A stretch of 42,085 nt of DNA from NCBI GenBank assembly GCA_902800495.1, contig CADCET010000024.1, positions 1-42,085 on the forward strand, given 5' to 3'. Under the pieces are notes generated by a model. The model was given only the letters and a program-made list of their open reading frames with translations. It searched no databases and was not told the origin of the DNA. Shown here one piece after another: positions 24,436 to 33,643 of the stretch. Every line of letters starts with the position of its first letter. The first letter of the stretch is position 1. The position numbers were made by a program, and so were the translations under genes. Origin of the DNA: an uncultured Prevotellaceae bacterium (lineage in GTDB: Bacteria > Bacteroidota > Bacteroidia > Bacteroidales > Bacteroidaceae).

Positions 24436-25626
24436 TTACTTGTCGTGGGTGGTGTGCAGGAAGTCGGTATTCTTGCGGTCCATATGCAGCACATTTTTCA
24501 GCATGCGTATGACGAGACCGGGAATGGCGAGCGCCTTGCCGAAGAGTGTTGCCGAACGCAGCTGCGAGGGTAGGGCGATGACGAGGGCAACGAGGAGGAC
24601 GGCCAGCAGCACCCACCACTTGGCGCACCAGACGGGCACGACGACGGTCATGACCACGGCGATGAGCGTCAGCAGGACGATAAGGATGGAGCGTGGGATG
24701 AGCGCCTGCTGGATGGTCTTGTCGATGAAGTTGAGATTGCCGTGGAAGAGGGCAGACGGTATCTGCGGCAGTTGGCGGAAGAGACTCTGCACCTGAGCCG
24801 TCATCCACCGCATGCGCTGGCGCTGGAAGTTGTCCTTGTTGCTGACCTTCTCGTCGAAGACGTGGATTTCGGCGGCATACTTGATGAACACCTTCTGGCG
24901 CAGCAGCAGAGCCTCCATCTCGCGGTCTTCGCCAGCCGTCGAGAGCAGGAAGACGTTGCGCTGGAAGAGCTGGTAGCTGAAGCACATGCCCGACCCGATG
25001 AGGGCTGACGAGAGGCCGAGGCGGTTGTGAGCCTTGCGGAAGATGGTGTTGTTGATCTCCTCGCTGGCACCGTCGAGCATCGCCACGTCGTTGTTGGCAT
25101 TTTTGGCGCAACGGTGGCATTGGATGGCCTCGTAACCCGCATTACAGAGGATGTTGAGCTTGTGCAGGAAGTCGGGCTGGACGACGTTGTCGGCATCGAG
25201 CACGACGACGTTGTCGAAGCTGCCGCGCTCGCGCTCCTCCATGTAGTTGATGGCATACTGCATGGCCTTGGCCTTCGAACTCTTCTCGAAGACGGGTGTC
25301 AGCAGGGTGATTGGCGACGTGCGCAGCTTCTCGTTCGTCTCGTCGGTCATGTGATCGGAGATGACCACCACCCGGAACTTGTCTGTAGGGTAATCCTGAT
25401 ACAGGAACTTGTCGACGGAGTTCAGGATGACGCCGTCCTCGTTGTAAGCTGGAAAGAGAATGAGGAAGCGGCGCTCGCGGTAGTTGAGCGTTTTGGCGTG
25501 GGTGGCGGCAAAGTCGTCCTTCTCATAGAACAGCGAGATGATGGCGAAGAAGACGACGTAGGCCACCGAGGCAGCCAAGACGAACCACAAGACGATTTCA
25601 AAGATGTGCAGGGCGCTCCAGAACAT
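24436..25626 (-). CDS. membrane family 2 glycosyltransferase with intact catalytic motifs
   Basis: 396 residues: an N-terminal membrane helix, a GT-A domain (FPAYNED at 58-64, DADN at 144-147, GED at 232-234, QRMRW at 270-274) and two or three C-terminal helices. DxD, ED and QxxRW are the motifs of processive-type GT2 enzymes such as cellulose and hyaluronan synthases. It could extend a glycan chain or act on lipid-linked sugars. It is a paralogue of the gene just upstream (25630-26796), which is 3 bp away. Confidence 0.88.
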   Translation of the reverse strand: MFWSALHIFEIVLWFVLAASVAYVVFFAIISLFYEKDDFAATHAKTLNYRERRFLILFPAYNEDGVILNSVDKFLYQDYPTDKFRVVVISDHMTDETNEKLRTSPITLLTPVFEKSSKAKAMQYAINYMEERERGSFDNVVVLDADNVVQPDFLHKLNILCNAGYEAIQCHRCAKNANNDVAMLDGASEEINNTIFRKAHNRLGLSSALIGSGMCFSYQLFQRNVFLLSTAGEDREMEALLLRQKVFIKYAAEIHVFDEKVSNKDNFQRQRMRWMTAQVQSLFRQLPQIPSALFHGNLNFIDKTIQQALIPRSILIVLLTLIAVVMTVVVPVWCAKWWVLLAVLLVALVIALPSQLRSATLFGKALAIPGLVIRMLKNVLHMDRKNTDFLHTTHDK

Positions 25627-25629
25627 AGG

Positions 25630-26796
25630 CTATGGCTTTTTCTTTCTGATTGATTCTATTTTGCGGATGATTTTCGTGACGATATTCTTCGTGGTGACAA
25701 TAGGCAGGGTGATGAAGTCCTTGTCCCAGTTCTTGTCGACGAGAGGGTCGGGGGTGGCAAAGGCTAAGGAGAAGCCCCAGATGATGGTGATAATCCACCA
25801 CTTGATAGCTAAGGTGAAATAGATGAACGGCAGGACGATACACATCGTGAAGACCACGCAGAACAGGATGGAGCGGGGCATGAGGATCCATTGGATAATC
25901 TTGTCGACCCAGTCGTACTGGCGGTTGAAGACGGCTGCCGGCAGGAAGCGGACGTTCTTGATGCCAGTCTTGAACTGCTCGATAATCCAGTTGCGGCGCT
26001 GGCGGTTGAAGTCCTCGACCTCGCGCTTGTTCTCGCTATAGATGTAAATTTGGTCGAAGTAGTCGACGTATATCTGCTGGTGAATCAGCATGGCCTCCAA
26101 CTCCTTGTCCTCAGCCGTGTCGCGCACCTTCATGATGTGCTTCTTGAACCAGCCGAACTCGTAGGCCACGCCACTCCGCATCAGGGCCGACGACAGGCCG
26201 AGGGTGATGTGGCCGCGACGGAAGATGGAGTTGTTGATCTCTTCGAAAATCGTACTCAGACGGGCCGACGATGTGTCGCGGTTGCGCGGCAGCCGGTGGG
26301 TGACGATGGCGCGGGTGCCTGCCGTCTCGTAGGCGTCGTTGAGCTGTTCGAGGAACTCCGGCTCGACGATATCGTCGGCATTCAGCACGACGACGACGTC
26401 GTAAATCTTGAAGGCCGGCAGATTGAGGATGGCATACTGGAGCGACTTGACCTTTGAACTCTTCTCGAAGTTGGGCGTCAGCAGGGTGATGGTGTATTGT
26501 GCCAACCGCATGTTGGTCATCTCGCTCTGGTGGTCAGACACGACGGTCACGTCGAAGAGCCGTTGCGGATAAGTCTGACTGAGAATGGACTTGACGGCTC
26601 CCAGGATGTTGTGGTCGTCCTTATACGCGGGAATGACGACGATGAAGCGGTTCTGACGCTTCGCCTTGGGAACGTCGTGGACGCGGCTGAACAGCGAGCA
26701 GACGGAAAAGAAGGTCATATAGGCTATCGTCAAGGCTGCGCCTATGAAGAAAAATCCGTCGATGATATATAGTATCCACCAGAAATCGAAGTTCAT
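25630..26796 (-). CDS. membrane family 2 glycosyltransferase paralogue with altered motifs
   Basis: 388 residues with the same layout as its neighbour (24436-25626): N-terminal helix, GT-A domain, C-terminal membrane helices, and near-identical landmarks such as SILSQTYPQ, TLLTPNFEKSSK and INNSIFRRGHITLGLSSAL. The first Asp of the DxD motif is Asn (NADD, 139-142) and QxxRW reads QRRNW (266-270); AED (228-230) is kept. It may be a non-catalytic partner or have another specificity. Both genes most likely arose by tandem duplication. Confidence 0.87.
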   Translation of the reverse strand: MNFDFWWILYIIDGFFFIGAALTIAYMTFFSVCSLFSRVHDVPKAKRQNRFIVVIPAYKDDHNILGAVKSILSQTYPQRLFDVTVVSDHQSEMTNMRLAQYTITLLTPNFEKSSKVKSLQYAILNLPAFKIYDVVVVLNADDIVEPEFLEQLNDAYETAGTRAIVTHRLPRNRDTSSARLSTIFEEINNSIFRRGHITLGLSSALMRSGVAYEFGWFKKHIMKVRDTAEDKELEAMLIHQQIYVDYFDQIYIYSENKREVEDFNRQRRNWIIEQFKTGIKNVRFLPAAVFNRQYDWVDKIIQWILMPRSILFCVVFTMCIVLPFIYFTLAIKWWIITIIWGFSLAFATPDPLVDKNWDKDFITLPIVTTKNIVTKIIRKIESIRKKKP

Positions 26797-26805
26797 AGTA
26801 TTGTG

Positions 26806-27696
26806 CTAATTTGAAGTGTCATCGGTTGTCGTGAAATAGAAGGTGCCGACGCCGCGAAGGGTGGCTTTGGCCAGATCGGGACGCCTGTGCAGCAGATGGC
26901 TGACGACGTCGCGAGGCGCGACGAGAGCCGTCAGATAGCAGTATGTCAGGAGTCGGCGGACGCCCCGCGTGTTGCGGCGCGCAAAGAGCAGACGGTTGCG
27001 CGTGACGTAATAGATCTTCAGCGGACTGTCGGCTCCCGTCGACTGACTCTCCTTGTGATAGATGGTCGTGGCAGGCTCGTACCACAACTCGTAGCCGGCA
27101 CGTGTGAACATCATCGACCAGTCGAGTTCTTCGTAATAGAGGAAATAGCACTCAGGCATCAGACCGACACGCTTCACGGCCTCGCGTCGCAGCATCATGG
27201 CTGCACCATGAGCGTAGGGCGTAGGGTGGGGGGTGTCGTACTGTCCGTGGTCGTCCTCGCCAAAACCGATGGAGCGGTTGCGGAGGGTGATGGCCGACAG
27301 AGGGGTGTAGCCGGTAAACTGAATAGGTTGGGGCTCCCACGCAAAACGTATCTTCGGACAGACAACGGCGATGCGGTCGGAGGACTCTAAGCGGCTGATG
27401 AGCGGACTGACGTCGAACGTCTTGAAAACGGTATCGTTATTAATCAGAAAGAGATAGTCGCCGCAGGCGGCCTCGATGCCGAGGTTGTTGCCCCCGGCGA
27501 ACCCTAAGTTGCGGTTGCTGCGAATGGTCCGTACCTGCGGGTAGCGACGGCTGATGATTGCCGCCTCGTCGGTAGCAGAGCCATTATCGACCACAATCAC
27601 CTCCATACGGTCGTTGAAGGCGATGGTGTCAATGAGTGAGCAGGTGTCGTCCAGCCCATTATAATTGACTGTGATGATAGACAACTCAATCTTCAA
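26806..27696 (-). CDS. family 2 glycosyltransferase, rhamnosyltransferase-like
   Basis: 296 residues. LSIITVNYNGLDDT at the start, VVDNGSATDE, NLGFAGGNNLGI, and NNDT as DxD-like site match the rhamnosyl/galactofuranosyl-type GT2 group; YYEELDWSMMFTRAGY is also typical. Soluble or weakly membrane-bound, it would add a sugar to the repeat unit. As with the last gene of the operon, the start is TTG (27696) inside an intergenic repeat. Confidence 0.9.
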   Translation of the reverse strand: MKIELSIITVNYNGLDDTCSLIDTIAFNDRMEVIVVDNGSATDEAAIISRRYPQVRTIRSNRNLGFAGGNNLGIEAACGDYLFLINNDTVFKTFDVSPLISRLESSDRIAVVCPKIRFAWEPQPIQFTGYTPLSAITLRNRSIGFGEDDHGQYDTPHPTPYAHGAAMMLRREAVKRVGLMPECYFLYYEELDWSMMFTRAGYELWYEPATTIYHKESQSTGADSPLKIYYVTRNRLLFARRNTRGVRRLLTYCYLTALVAPRDVVSHLLHRRPDLAKATLRGVGTFYFTTTDDTSN

Positions 27697-27735
27697 ACTT
27701 CAATCTTTCAATTTTTTAATTTTTCAATTTTTTTT
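27690..27735 (+). repeat. T/C-rich TTCAATT repeats at a gene junction
   Basis: Degenerate copies of CTTCAA/TTTCAATT run through the 11-bp junction between the polymerase and the glycosyltransferase. They encode the KIEKLKN end of the first and the TTG start of the second on the minus strand. Confidence 0.8.
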
Positions 27736-29234
27736 TTCTTCTCAGCTCTCAGCCGCTTCTTCTCCGCAATCTGGGCGAGGCGCATGTTCTCGTAGGCTGC
27801 CCATTCAGGCTCAATATAAGGTAGGATGTAGACGACGGCCATACCGCCGAAGAAAAGTACGCCGTTGGGATACTGGAACAGCACCTGGTTGGCGTAACCG
27901 CCGAAGTTGATGGCTACGAAGGCGCAACAGTAACCCGCGCCGATGCCGATAAGCGACGGCTCTTTCAGCTTGAAGAGTACCACGCGGCAGCCGCCTAAGA
28001 AGATGAGTACCATACAGATGGAGAAGATGGTAACACCAATTGGACCGGTATGTACCCAGATGAAGACGTACTCCGAGTCGGGAGGAATGGCCGACAGCTT
28101 GCGGAACTTGTTGTTGGCAGGCACGTTCTCAGGACTCATGCCGAGGCCGATGCCCCACGGAGCGTCCTGGATGTATTTCTTGATGGCTTCTTTGTTGATG
28201 TCGCGGACGTTGACGGAAGCGTCTTCCTTGTTGAAGGCCGAGCGCATACGGCGTATCTGCTGATTGCCGTTGCCAATGGTGGTGAAAACCAGCAGGAAAC
28301 CGAAGATGCCGAAGATGATGGAGAATGGTACGGCTATCCTGACAGACTTCGACAGGAAGATGTAGACCACCAAGCCGATGCCCAAGCAGAAGATGCCGGT
28401 ACGTGTACCCGACTGGAACATACCCCAGATGACCGCCACGCTGGACAGCAAGAAAAATATCTTGGCCCACTTGATCTTGTTCGTGATGCCGATGATGAAG
28501 AAGGCGACGGCCGTAGCAGCGGCGTTACAACCATAGTTGGCTGCATCGCTGAAAGTGGAGAAATAGCGGATGAGTGTGCCGCCGTTGATGATGTGGGTAG
28601 TGCGGCCACGGGTCTCCATCCATATCTTCTCGGCTGTCGTCATGCCCCAATAGACCTGCTTATAAGTCCAGAAAACGGTAAAGAGCGACAGGATGGCCCA
28701 TAGCTTCAGGAGCGTCATCAATGTCTTGGGCGAGGCAACGTAGATACTGAACACCAGCGATATCCACACCAACTGGATGGCTAACAGACGGAAACCGTTG
28801 AACCACGCCGCTGGGTTGATGCCTAAGCCGCAACTGTCGTTCAGAATCTCTAACAGACAGAAGCTGACCCAGATCATGATAGCAAAAAGCATGATGTTGC
28901 CGGCACGCTCAAAGCGCGGATCCTGACGGGCATCGATGATGGCGACGGCCAGCATGATGAGCTCGAACATCTCATTGGGCAGAGAGGTGGGAACCGGCAG
29001 CTTGATGTCCTTCATCTGAAGGAAGTAGTTGATGACGAATAATGACCAGAAAGCAAACATACGCCACCGGAACGTGGCGTAGATGAACAGCACGACAAAG
29101 GGCAGGACGCAGACGACGGCAAAGGCTGTGAAACCAGCCGTCACGAACTGGTAAATAGCCAACAAAAACAGAAGAAAGAGTAAAAGTACTCTTCCTCTGT
29201 TTTCTGTGCTATAGGTGGAAATGCTATTTGGCAT
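27708..29234 (-). CDS. O-antigen ligase/Wzy-type polymerase
   Basis: 508 residues with about ten to twelve membrane segments and one large periplasmic loop (about residues 325-400) that holds RDINKEAIKKYIQDAPWGIGLG and an Asp/Glu-rich stretch, as in the O-antigen ligase/Wzy superfamily. It would link flipped repeat units into the polymer. Start and previous stop overlap as TAATG (29234), which suggests coupled translation with the Wzz-like gene. The basic C-terminal tail ends in KIEKLKN, encoded by a repeat. Confidence 0.85.
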   Translation of the reverse strand: MPNSISTYSTENRGRVLLLFLLFLLAIYQFVTAGFTAFAVVCVLPFVVLFIYATFRWRMFAFWSLFVINYFLQMKDIKLPVPTSLPNEMFELIMLAVAIIDARQDPRFERAGNIMLFAIMIWVSFCLLEILNDSCGLGINPAAWFNGFRLLAIQLVWISLVFSIYVASPKTLMTLLKLWAILSLFTVFWTYKQVYWGMTTAEKIWMETRGRTTHIINGGTLIRYFSTFSDAANYGCNAAATAVAFFIIGITNKIKWAKIFFLLSSVAVIWGMFQSGTRTGIFCLGIGLVVYIFLSKSVRIAVPFSIIFGIFGFLLVFTTIGNGNQQIRRMRSAFNKEDASVNVRDINKEAIKKYIQDAPWGIGLGMSPENVPANNKFRKLSAIPPDSEYVFIWVHTGPIGVTIFSICMVLIFLGGCRVVLFKLKEPSLIGIGAGYCCAFVAINFGGYANQVLFQYPNGVLFFGGMAVVYILPYIEPEWAAYENMRLAQIAEKKRLRAEKKKKIEKLKN

Positions 29235-31411
29235 TATTTCGCATGACTATTCTCTACGGCTGTCAGACCCATCTGCGAGATACGGTAGACAAAGTTGTTG
29301 AACCGCGTGTAAGGCGGCAACTGGCCCACAAACTCCTCAACAGCATAGCGCTGGGCCTCGGTCAGGTACATATAGAGCGTGCTCTGGTCCTCAAGCAGGG
29401 ACTGAACCTCCTTGAGCGCTTTCTGGTCGACGTCCTTCCATGTGCGGTTGGCACGGGTCACCATCAGGTTGACGGTTCCCATATTCAGAAGGGCGGGCGA
29501 GATGGAGTTGTCGTCGAGGTTTGGATACTCTACGATGGCTATCTCGTTAGGCAGCAGGTCGGGGCACAGGTCCTTGATGTCCTTGGCCATGATGTAGCGG
29601 CTGTCCTCGGCCAAGAAGTCCTCGTCGTAGGTCAGGAGCCGTACTTGCAGACCAATGGAAATCCAGTAGTTCTGCAGCTCCTGGGCAAGATAGCTCTTGC
29701 CGTTGGCAGCATCGGTCGACAACAGGTTGAGCACATTCTGCTGGCCTTCCTTAAAGTGGGGCAGCAAAGCCTTTGACAATTGGCGGAGGGCCATGTCGTT
29801 GATGGTCTTGTTGTAACGGCGGTAGCGCAGGTTGCTCTCTTTCGGGAAACAGCCCATGACGGGAATCTTCGTGATACGCTCGGAGCGCATACGGTCGCGG
29901 AGGGTGCGGTCGAGCAACTCGATGATGAAGAAGTACAGAGCCGTCAGCACAAAGGTCAGCATGAAAGCGCCGAGCAAGATCATCAGACGGTTCGTAGGCT
30001 GGGCATTCATCGGGAACATCGGCGGGTTCAGCACACGAAGGGTGGCCGTCGACATCTGCAGGTTACGCTGGCGCAGACGGGCGTTGTTCAAGGCTCTCAG
30101 CATCTCCATGTAGTTGCCCTCGATGAACGAGATGTGGCGGTCCTTACGGCTGATGGTGGCGCCGATAGGAGCGTAGTAGAGAATCTGCTTGTCGAGTTTC
30201 GAGCGCATGATGTCCTGGGCAGACATCTCGGCCTTCGTCTTTTCTAACAGCAGCACCTGGTCTAACCAGCGGCTGATCATGTCGGAGGCTTTCACGCCCG
30301 TCTCGGCACTATAGGAGCCAGCCTCAATATCTTTCGTCAGCTCCTTCACACGGGTCATGGCGGCCTGCAGCATGCGCTCGGCCTTGGCAAGCTCCTGCTG
30401 CGACTCCACGTCGTTGGCACCACCCTCACTGTTCATCAGCTTCAGGTTGGAGATACGTGACTGGATACGCGAAATATCGGTTACCTGTTCGGTAAAGTCC
30501 TTGTTGGCGCGGATAATCTTGGCGCGGTTGCCTAACTGGCGCTCTAAATAGTCGAGCATGGCCTTACTGGTGGTGTAGTTCATCAGCTGCTCGTTGTCCG
30601 ACAACTGCTGCGTGGCGTCCATACCACTAAGCTGCTTGGTCTGCTCACCATAGTTGATGATACGCTTCTCGACGTTATAGCGAATCAGGTCGTCCTCAGC
30701 ACCTGTCAGCAGGCGATAGAGACGGGCTACCTCGCGCTCGAAGAACTTGATGACATTCGTCGTCTCGCCGAAGCGCAACTGCTGATACTGGCGGGCAAAG
30801 ACGTCGTTCAGAATGTCGAGCGTGTTATAGGCAATACCGGCATCGTTGGCTGTATAGCCGATGTCGATAATATCACTCTTGTTGAGCTGCAACACCTTCA
30901 GACGCGAGGTAATGCTGTTGATGCCGAAATAGGGGTGGTAGTTGAGAATACCAAACAGGTAGTTGTCCTGAGTGGGCTTCTCGTAAGCCTTGAGGTTGGC
31001 GTAGGTGGCCGCCTCGCTGTTCTTGTTAATAAGTGCCTTGACATCAGCGGGTACGGTGTTGTTCAGAGCACGGAAGTGTTCTGCAGAAATATAGTTGTTG
31101 TCCTTGTTGGGATTACCGTACATCATACAACGGGCAAACAGACGGAGCGACACTTCGTGGATGGTGTTGTCGGTAGTGATGATCAGCATCAGGTTGGTGA
31201 TGTTGGTCTGGGCATTACCACCAGCAGCCCCGGTTCCACCTTCAATATTGTAACCGGTAATCATACCCGTATAGATTGTGGTGTTCGTGTCATAGACGCG
31301 GTCCATGTTACGCGTCATGAACCATGCCACGACAAGGGCGATTAAAGGCAGGATAATCAGATACCAACGTATCTTGTACAAAAATCTAACTATATATCTA
31401 AATAAATCCAT
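29234..31411 (-). CDS. Wzz/GumC-type chain-length protein with degenerate kinase domain
   Basis: 725 residues. A first membrane helix at about 16-33, a long periplasmic part with coiled coil, a second helix near 485-510 preceded by LNPPMFPMNAQPTNR, then a cytoplasmic domain. This last domain has the P-loop remnant STDAANGKSYLA (565-576) but weak Walker A'/B motifs and no Tyr-rich tail, so it looks like a BY-kinase that has lost kinase function or autophosphorylation. It likely sets polymer length and links the inner-membrane machinery to the envelope channel. Start ATG 31411 lies 24 bp after the TolC-like gene. Confidence 0.87.
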   Translation of the reverse strand: MDLFRYIVRFLYKIRWYLIILPLIALVVAWFMTRNMDRVYDTNTTIYTGMITGYNIEGGTGAAGGNAQTNITNLMLIITTDNTIHEVSLRLFARCMMYGNPNKDNNYISAEHFRALNNTVPADVKALINKNSEAATYANLKAYEKPTQDNYLFGILNYHPYFGINSITSRLKVLQLNKSDIIDIGYTANDAGIAYNTLDILNDVFARQYQQLRFGETTNVIKFFEREVARLYRLLTGAEDDLIRYNVEKRIINYGEQTKQLSGMDATQQLSDNEQLMNYTTSKAMLDYLERQLGNRAKIIRANKDFTEQVTDISRIQSRISNLKLMNSEGGANDVESQQELAKAERMLQAAMTRVKELTKDIEAGSYSAETGVKASDMISRWLDQVLLLEKTKAEMSAQDIMRSKLDKQILYYAPIGATISRKDRHISFIEGNYMEMLRALNNARLRQRNLQMSTATLRVLNPPMFPMNAQPTNRLMILLGAFMLTFVLTALYFFIIELLDRTLRDRMRSERITKIPVMGCFPKESNLRYRRYNKTINDMALRQLSKALLPHFKEGQQNVLNLLSTDAANGKSYLAQELQNYWISIGLQVRLLTYDEDFLAEDSRYIMAKDIKDLCPDLLPNEIAIVEYPNLDDNSISPALLNMGTVNLMVTRANRTWKDVDQKALKEVQSLLEDQSTLYMYLTEAQRYAVEEFVGQLPPYTRFNNFVYRISQMGLTAVENSHAK

Positions 31412-31435
31412 ATTGCTGTGGTTTTATGGGGTTGC

Positions 31436-32386
31436 TTATTTCTTCTCTCCTTCTTTCCTGGCCTCCTTGGCTGCCTTGCGATCGGCTTTCTCCAACTCTT
31501 CCAACTTCTTCTCTTCTTCCTTGACAGCCTTCTTGATGCGCTTCTCGACGGCCTTGTTCTCCTTGGCAATCTCCTTCTCAGACTTATGGACATTACTGTC
31601 AAGGGTAATCTCGGTGGTCGAGTTTGTCAGGATAGGTGTATGAGTCAGGATTTCCAGAGTCAGGATGTCGGTCGTAATCTTTGTCTGAAGATTCTGGTAG
31701 GTCTGAACGATGCCGTTCTCATGCGTCTTGTTGTAGGCGAAGTCGGCAATGGACATATTACCATTGTGGAAGTCTTCAAGGTTCAAGGCACCGGCACCCT
31801 GGAACATAGCGGCACTCTCACTTGCCGTCTTCAACGTGACAAGGTCGTTGGTGATGGTGACGTAGAGGGTGGCAATCTGCAGTTTCAGCTGGTCGTAGGC
31901 CATGTCTTTCTTCAACTGGGCCTGGTCTACCTCCAACTTCTTACGGCGGACGGCTGCACCCAGGTCGAGAATGTCCTCAAGGGGGACGGCCAGGTTGACA
32001 CCAACGTTCCAATACTTCTGTTCGCTACCCTGGAACTGCATGATGCGCATATTGTAAGATGACGAACTGTTGCCCCACATGTCAGAAACACCATAGCTGT
32101 AGCTGGCGTGACCAGTAACGTATGAGAAGATGTGGCGCTTCTGCTTGGCGACCTCAGCCTGGGCTATCTCCTGAGCCTTTGCCAGCGTCAGAATCTGCGG
32201 GGTTGACTTGGCATTCTCAAAAAGAACGGCCAACGGCGGCAGATGGAATTCTGAGAAATTAATGCTCTTCTCATTACTGGAGTCAAAGAATCCGGCACTA
32301 ATGCCACTCTCGTTAAACTGCGCAAAGGCGTTAAGCCCTATGGCAGCCATAAAAACAAGAGATAATATGCGTTTTTTGTTTGTCAT
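31436..32386 (-). CDS. short TolC-like outer-membrane channel protein
   Basis: 316 residues with a signal peptide (about 22 residues, ending NAFAQ). The body resembles TolC/OprM-type channels: LTLAKAQEIAQAEVAKQK helix, WNVGVNLAVPLEDILDLGAAVRRKKLEVDQAQ, and DFHNGNMSIADF near the second half. It is shorter than the usual 400-500 residues and ends in a highly charged Lys/Glu coiled tail (about 60 residues). In this operon it would be the candidate outer-membrane exit for the polymer, as no Wza-like lipoprotein is present. That role is inferred. Confidence 0.7.
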   Translation of the reverse strand: MTNKKRILSLVFMAAIGLNAFAQFNESGISAGFFDSSNEKSINFSEFHLPPLAVLFENAKSTPQILTLAKAQEIAQAEVAKQKRHIFSYVTGHASYSYGVSDMWGNSSSSYNMRIMQFQGSEQKYWNVGVNLAVPLEDILDLGAAVRRKKLEVDQAQLKKDMAYDQLKLQIATLYVTITNDLVTLKTASESAAMFQGAGALNLEDFHNGNMSIADFAYNKTHENGIVQTYQNLQTKITTDILTLEILTHTPILTNSTTEITLDSNVHKSEKEIAKENKAVEKRIKKAVKEEEKKLEELEKADRKAAKEARKEGEKK

Positions 32387-32410
32387 GTCTTTTACAAGGG
32401 TAGTCGGAAT

Positions 32411-33628
32411 TTAAACGTTTTCTTTTTGTACAAATGCAGTAAGTGTGCGGAAGATTATTTTCATGTCGAGCATGAAATTGTAAGTCTGACCGTAGGTGAT
32501 GTCGAGTTGCTTGCGCTCTTCGGCTGACATCAGGCCGCCCTTGCCGCGCTCTTCTACCTGCCACAAACCCGTCAGGCCAGCAGGAGCCATGAAACGGTCG
32601 ATACTGGAGTCGGCGGTCAACTTCTCGGCTTCATAGAGTGGGAGAGGACGGTTGCCTACGATGGACATATCGCCTCTGAGAATGTTGAAGAGCTGGGGCA
32701 GTTCGTCAATACTGTATTTACGGATGAAACGGCCGACCTTAGTCACACGGGGGTCGTTCTCAATCTTGACGAATGCGTTGTTGATCTCTTCCTCTTTCTG
32801 CTTGCTGAAATCGCTCTCAGCCACTACAAAGTCGTCGCCGACGAGCATGACTTCCTCGTCGCTGATCATCATGTCTGACTCCATACCCATAGCCATCATC
32901 GCCATCTCGGCTTCGTCGCCCAAAGGTGCCGTAATGGTGGCCTTGCTCTCTTCAGCCTCTTCTTCCTCACTCTTTTCAGAGTACTGATTTCCAGCAGTTT
33001 TGCTCACTTCCTTCAACCTTTTCTCAGCATCAGTATACATCGAACGGAACTTCAGGAAGTCAAAGATGGTGTAGTTGGTGCCTACACGTTTTGACTTGAA
33101 TAAGACGGGACCTGGACTCTCCAGCTTAATGGCGATGGCAGTAATAATGAAGACTGGCGACAACAGGATGATGGCCAGACTGGAGAAGATAATATCGAAA
33201 GAACGCTTCCACAAAGGAATCTTGAATTTCAGGATGTGCTTCTTCGAAACGTGGTCGTCGAACATAATGCCCTCGCGGTCGCTAATGAACTGAATCTTCT
33301 TGTTCAGTTCTGTTACCGATGCCGACATACTCAACGTGTCGTTGATGCCACACCTCTGGTAAATCTGACGTTCCTCGTTGGTAAGCTGGTCAGTCAGCAG
33401 GATGATGTAGGTGTTTGAACACTTCTTGCGCAGATAGGTGATGGCTGTGATGTCCTCAGTACGAACATTCTTTTCGAAAAAGACTATGAAATGCTCATTC
33501 CGCACGTGAGGGGCACATGCGGCTGCGGCGTCTTTGTAATTCTTCGTCAGCTGGACCAACCGACCGGGAATGTACTTCAGGCGCTCTTCTGTCTGAGGGT
33601 TGTTTCCTAAATATACTATACCTATCAT
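32411..33628 (-). CDS. initiating sugar-1-phosphate transferase with N-terminal pseudo-receiver
   Basis: 405 residues. Residues 1-115 look like a receiver domain in which the phospho-acceptor position appears as Glu52 (VFFEKN). One membrane segment near 143-168 precedes the monotopic phosphoglycosyltransferase domain: KFRSMYTDAEKRL (193-205), NDPRVTKVGRF, SIDELPQLFN with the catalytic Asp308-Glu309, RPLPLYEAEKL and GLTGLWQVEERG. It transfers a sugar phosphate to undecaprenyl phosphate and so starts the repeat unit. An acidic, Met-rich insert of about 70 residues (215-285) splits the catalytic domain. It follows the response regulator gene by 15 bp. Confidence 0.9.
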   Translation of the reverse strand: MIGIVYLGNNPQTEERLKYIPGRLVQLTKNYKDAAAACAPHVRNEHFIVFFEKNVRTEDITAITYLRKKCSNTYIILLTDQLTNEERQIYQRCGINDTLSMSASVTELNKKIQFISDREGIMFDDHVSKKHILKFKIPLWKRSFDIIFSSLAIILLSPVFIITAIAIKLESPGPVLFKSKRVGTNYTIFDFLKFRSMYTDAEKRLKEVSKTAGNQYSEKSEEEEAEESKATITAPLGDEAEMAMMAMGMESDMMISDEEVMLVGDDFVVAESDFSKQKEEEINNAFVKIENDPRVTKVGRFIRKYSIDELPQLFNILRGDMSIVGNRPLPLYEAEKLTADSSIDRFMAPAGLTGLWQVEERGKGGLMSAEERKQLDITYGQTYNFMLDMKIIFRTLTAFVQKENV

Positions 33629-33643
33629 ATATATTAAGGTAGG

